From NCBI GenBank assembly GCA_018873245.2, contig JAEMBT020000005.1, positions 1,624,001 to 1,688,000 on the forward strand: a stretch of 64,000 nt of DNA, given 5' to 3'. Below the pieces are notes generated by a model. That model saw only the letters and a program-made list of their open reading frames with translations. It searched no databases and had not been told where the DNA came from. Origin of the DNA: Archegozetes longisetosus. Taxonomy: Eukaryota; Arthropoda; Arachnida; Sarcoptiformes; Trhypochthoniidae. Position numbers and translations under genes: made by a program. This document shows, in pieces, positions 63,613 to 64,000 of this stretch; positions within the stretch are counted from its first letter, which is position 1, and the number at the start of each line of letters is the position of its first letter.

Positions 63613-64000
63613 ACTTCCGGACATTCGGGGACTTATTATAAACGCTGCTTTTAGTTAACTTGTGGCAAGTCTTTCTCCCTTCTTGGTCCGGAAATAATGT
63701 CATTCGATCTCTCAAATATGGATGTAATAATATATGAGATGCTACTTCTTTAGCAATAGATCCAAATGTTTTGCGAGAGTGAAAAACTGGAAGTTGGCTT
63801 AAAAAAGTATTTGGCTAAGGCATCACATGTCATCCTATCTGTAAGATGTGTAGAATATATCTGTTCATGTTATTAGGGCGAAAATGAAGTTCACGAAGGC
63901 ATGAAAATGCACTTAACTATATTTCCGCTGCTTATATATTATGCTAATGCCAGATGTTTCATACTTTTACAAATCTTAATAAAAAATTAATTTTGCCTCT

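Larger units (their letters stand above)
50316..64000. other. 13.7 kb gene-free 5' flank of Delta
   Basis: No supported coding gene is present. It holds a decamer repeat near the Delta start, four long GA/CT microsatellites, several GC-richer islands with HES-, proneural- and Su(H)-type motifs, a 24-base tandem duplication (53121-53166), and a 199-codon minus-strand frame (56355-56954). A TATATAAA run at 50404-50411 (minus) is a possible but unproven TATA box. Frames at 60451-60756 and 63398-63715 are not recognisable. Confidence 0.6.

Noticed and set aside
63398..63715. 105-codon minus-strand frame near the right edge
   Set aside because: Several frames are open in this GC-richer patch at once, so the openness says little. 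No family recognised.
1..64000. tRNA, rRNA, CRISPR arrays, bacterial-type operons
   Set aside because: I looked for B-box-like GGTTCGAATCC, rRNA-like blocks and regularly spaced repeats. Isolated GGTTCGAA words (for example near 26312) have no matching tRNA structure, and nothing else was found.

Overview
This window looks like nuclear DNA from an arthropod. It is strongly AT-rich, its genes carry GT-AG introns, and the genes are separated by long stretches full of microsatellites and short tandem duplications. Two short TTAGG arrays (the arthropod telomere unit) occur inside it. Nothing bacterial or viral is visible. The protein sequences fit a chelicerate, possibly a mite, but I cannot fix the taxon.

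Six protein-coding genes are supported, and all six lie on the minus strand. From low to high coordinates they are: (1) a PAK1IP1/MAK11-type WD40 ribosome-biogenesis factor, four exons, 255-2303; (2) the delta subunit of the cytosolic chaperonin TRiC/CCT (CCT4), one exon, 2860-4434; (3) an SGT1-like co-chaperone with two CS domains in tandem, two exons, 5495-6819; (4) an unrecognised single-pass membrane protein, 7425-7937; (5) a ChaC-type gamma-glutamylcyclotransferase rebuilt from three exons, 16277-21695; (6) a complete Delta-type Notch ligand rebuilt from ten exons over 18.2 kb, 32074-50315.

The first 8 kb is a compact block of housekeeping genes, three of them linked to protein folding or ribosome assembly. 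From 8 kb on the window is sparse: an 8.3 kb gap, ChaC with a 3.8 kb first intron, a 10.4 kb gap, then Delta with introns of up to 6.6 kb and 13.7 kb of gene-free 5' flank.

The most interesting signal is at the Delta locus. The last coding exon (32074-32290) is easy to miss because the splice donor before it itself creates a TAA stop when unspliced. Spliced in, it ends the protein in ATEV, the PDZ-ligand tail known from vertebrate Delta proteins. The 5' flank also holds small GC-richer islands in which motifs of the Notch feedback loop recur together: HES/E(spl)-type CACGTG and CACGCG sites, proneural E-boxes (GCAGCTG, CCAGATGG) and Su(H)/CSL sites (CGTGGGAA). Two islands, at about 52.67-52.82 kb and 59.97-60.09 kb, share the same motif set. 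Decayed DNA-transposon-like inverted-repeat elements and an unexplained 199-codon open frame add further items. All motif, splice-site and domain calls were made by eye.
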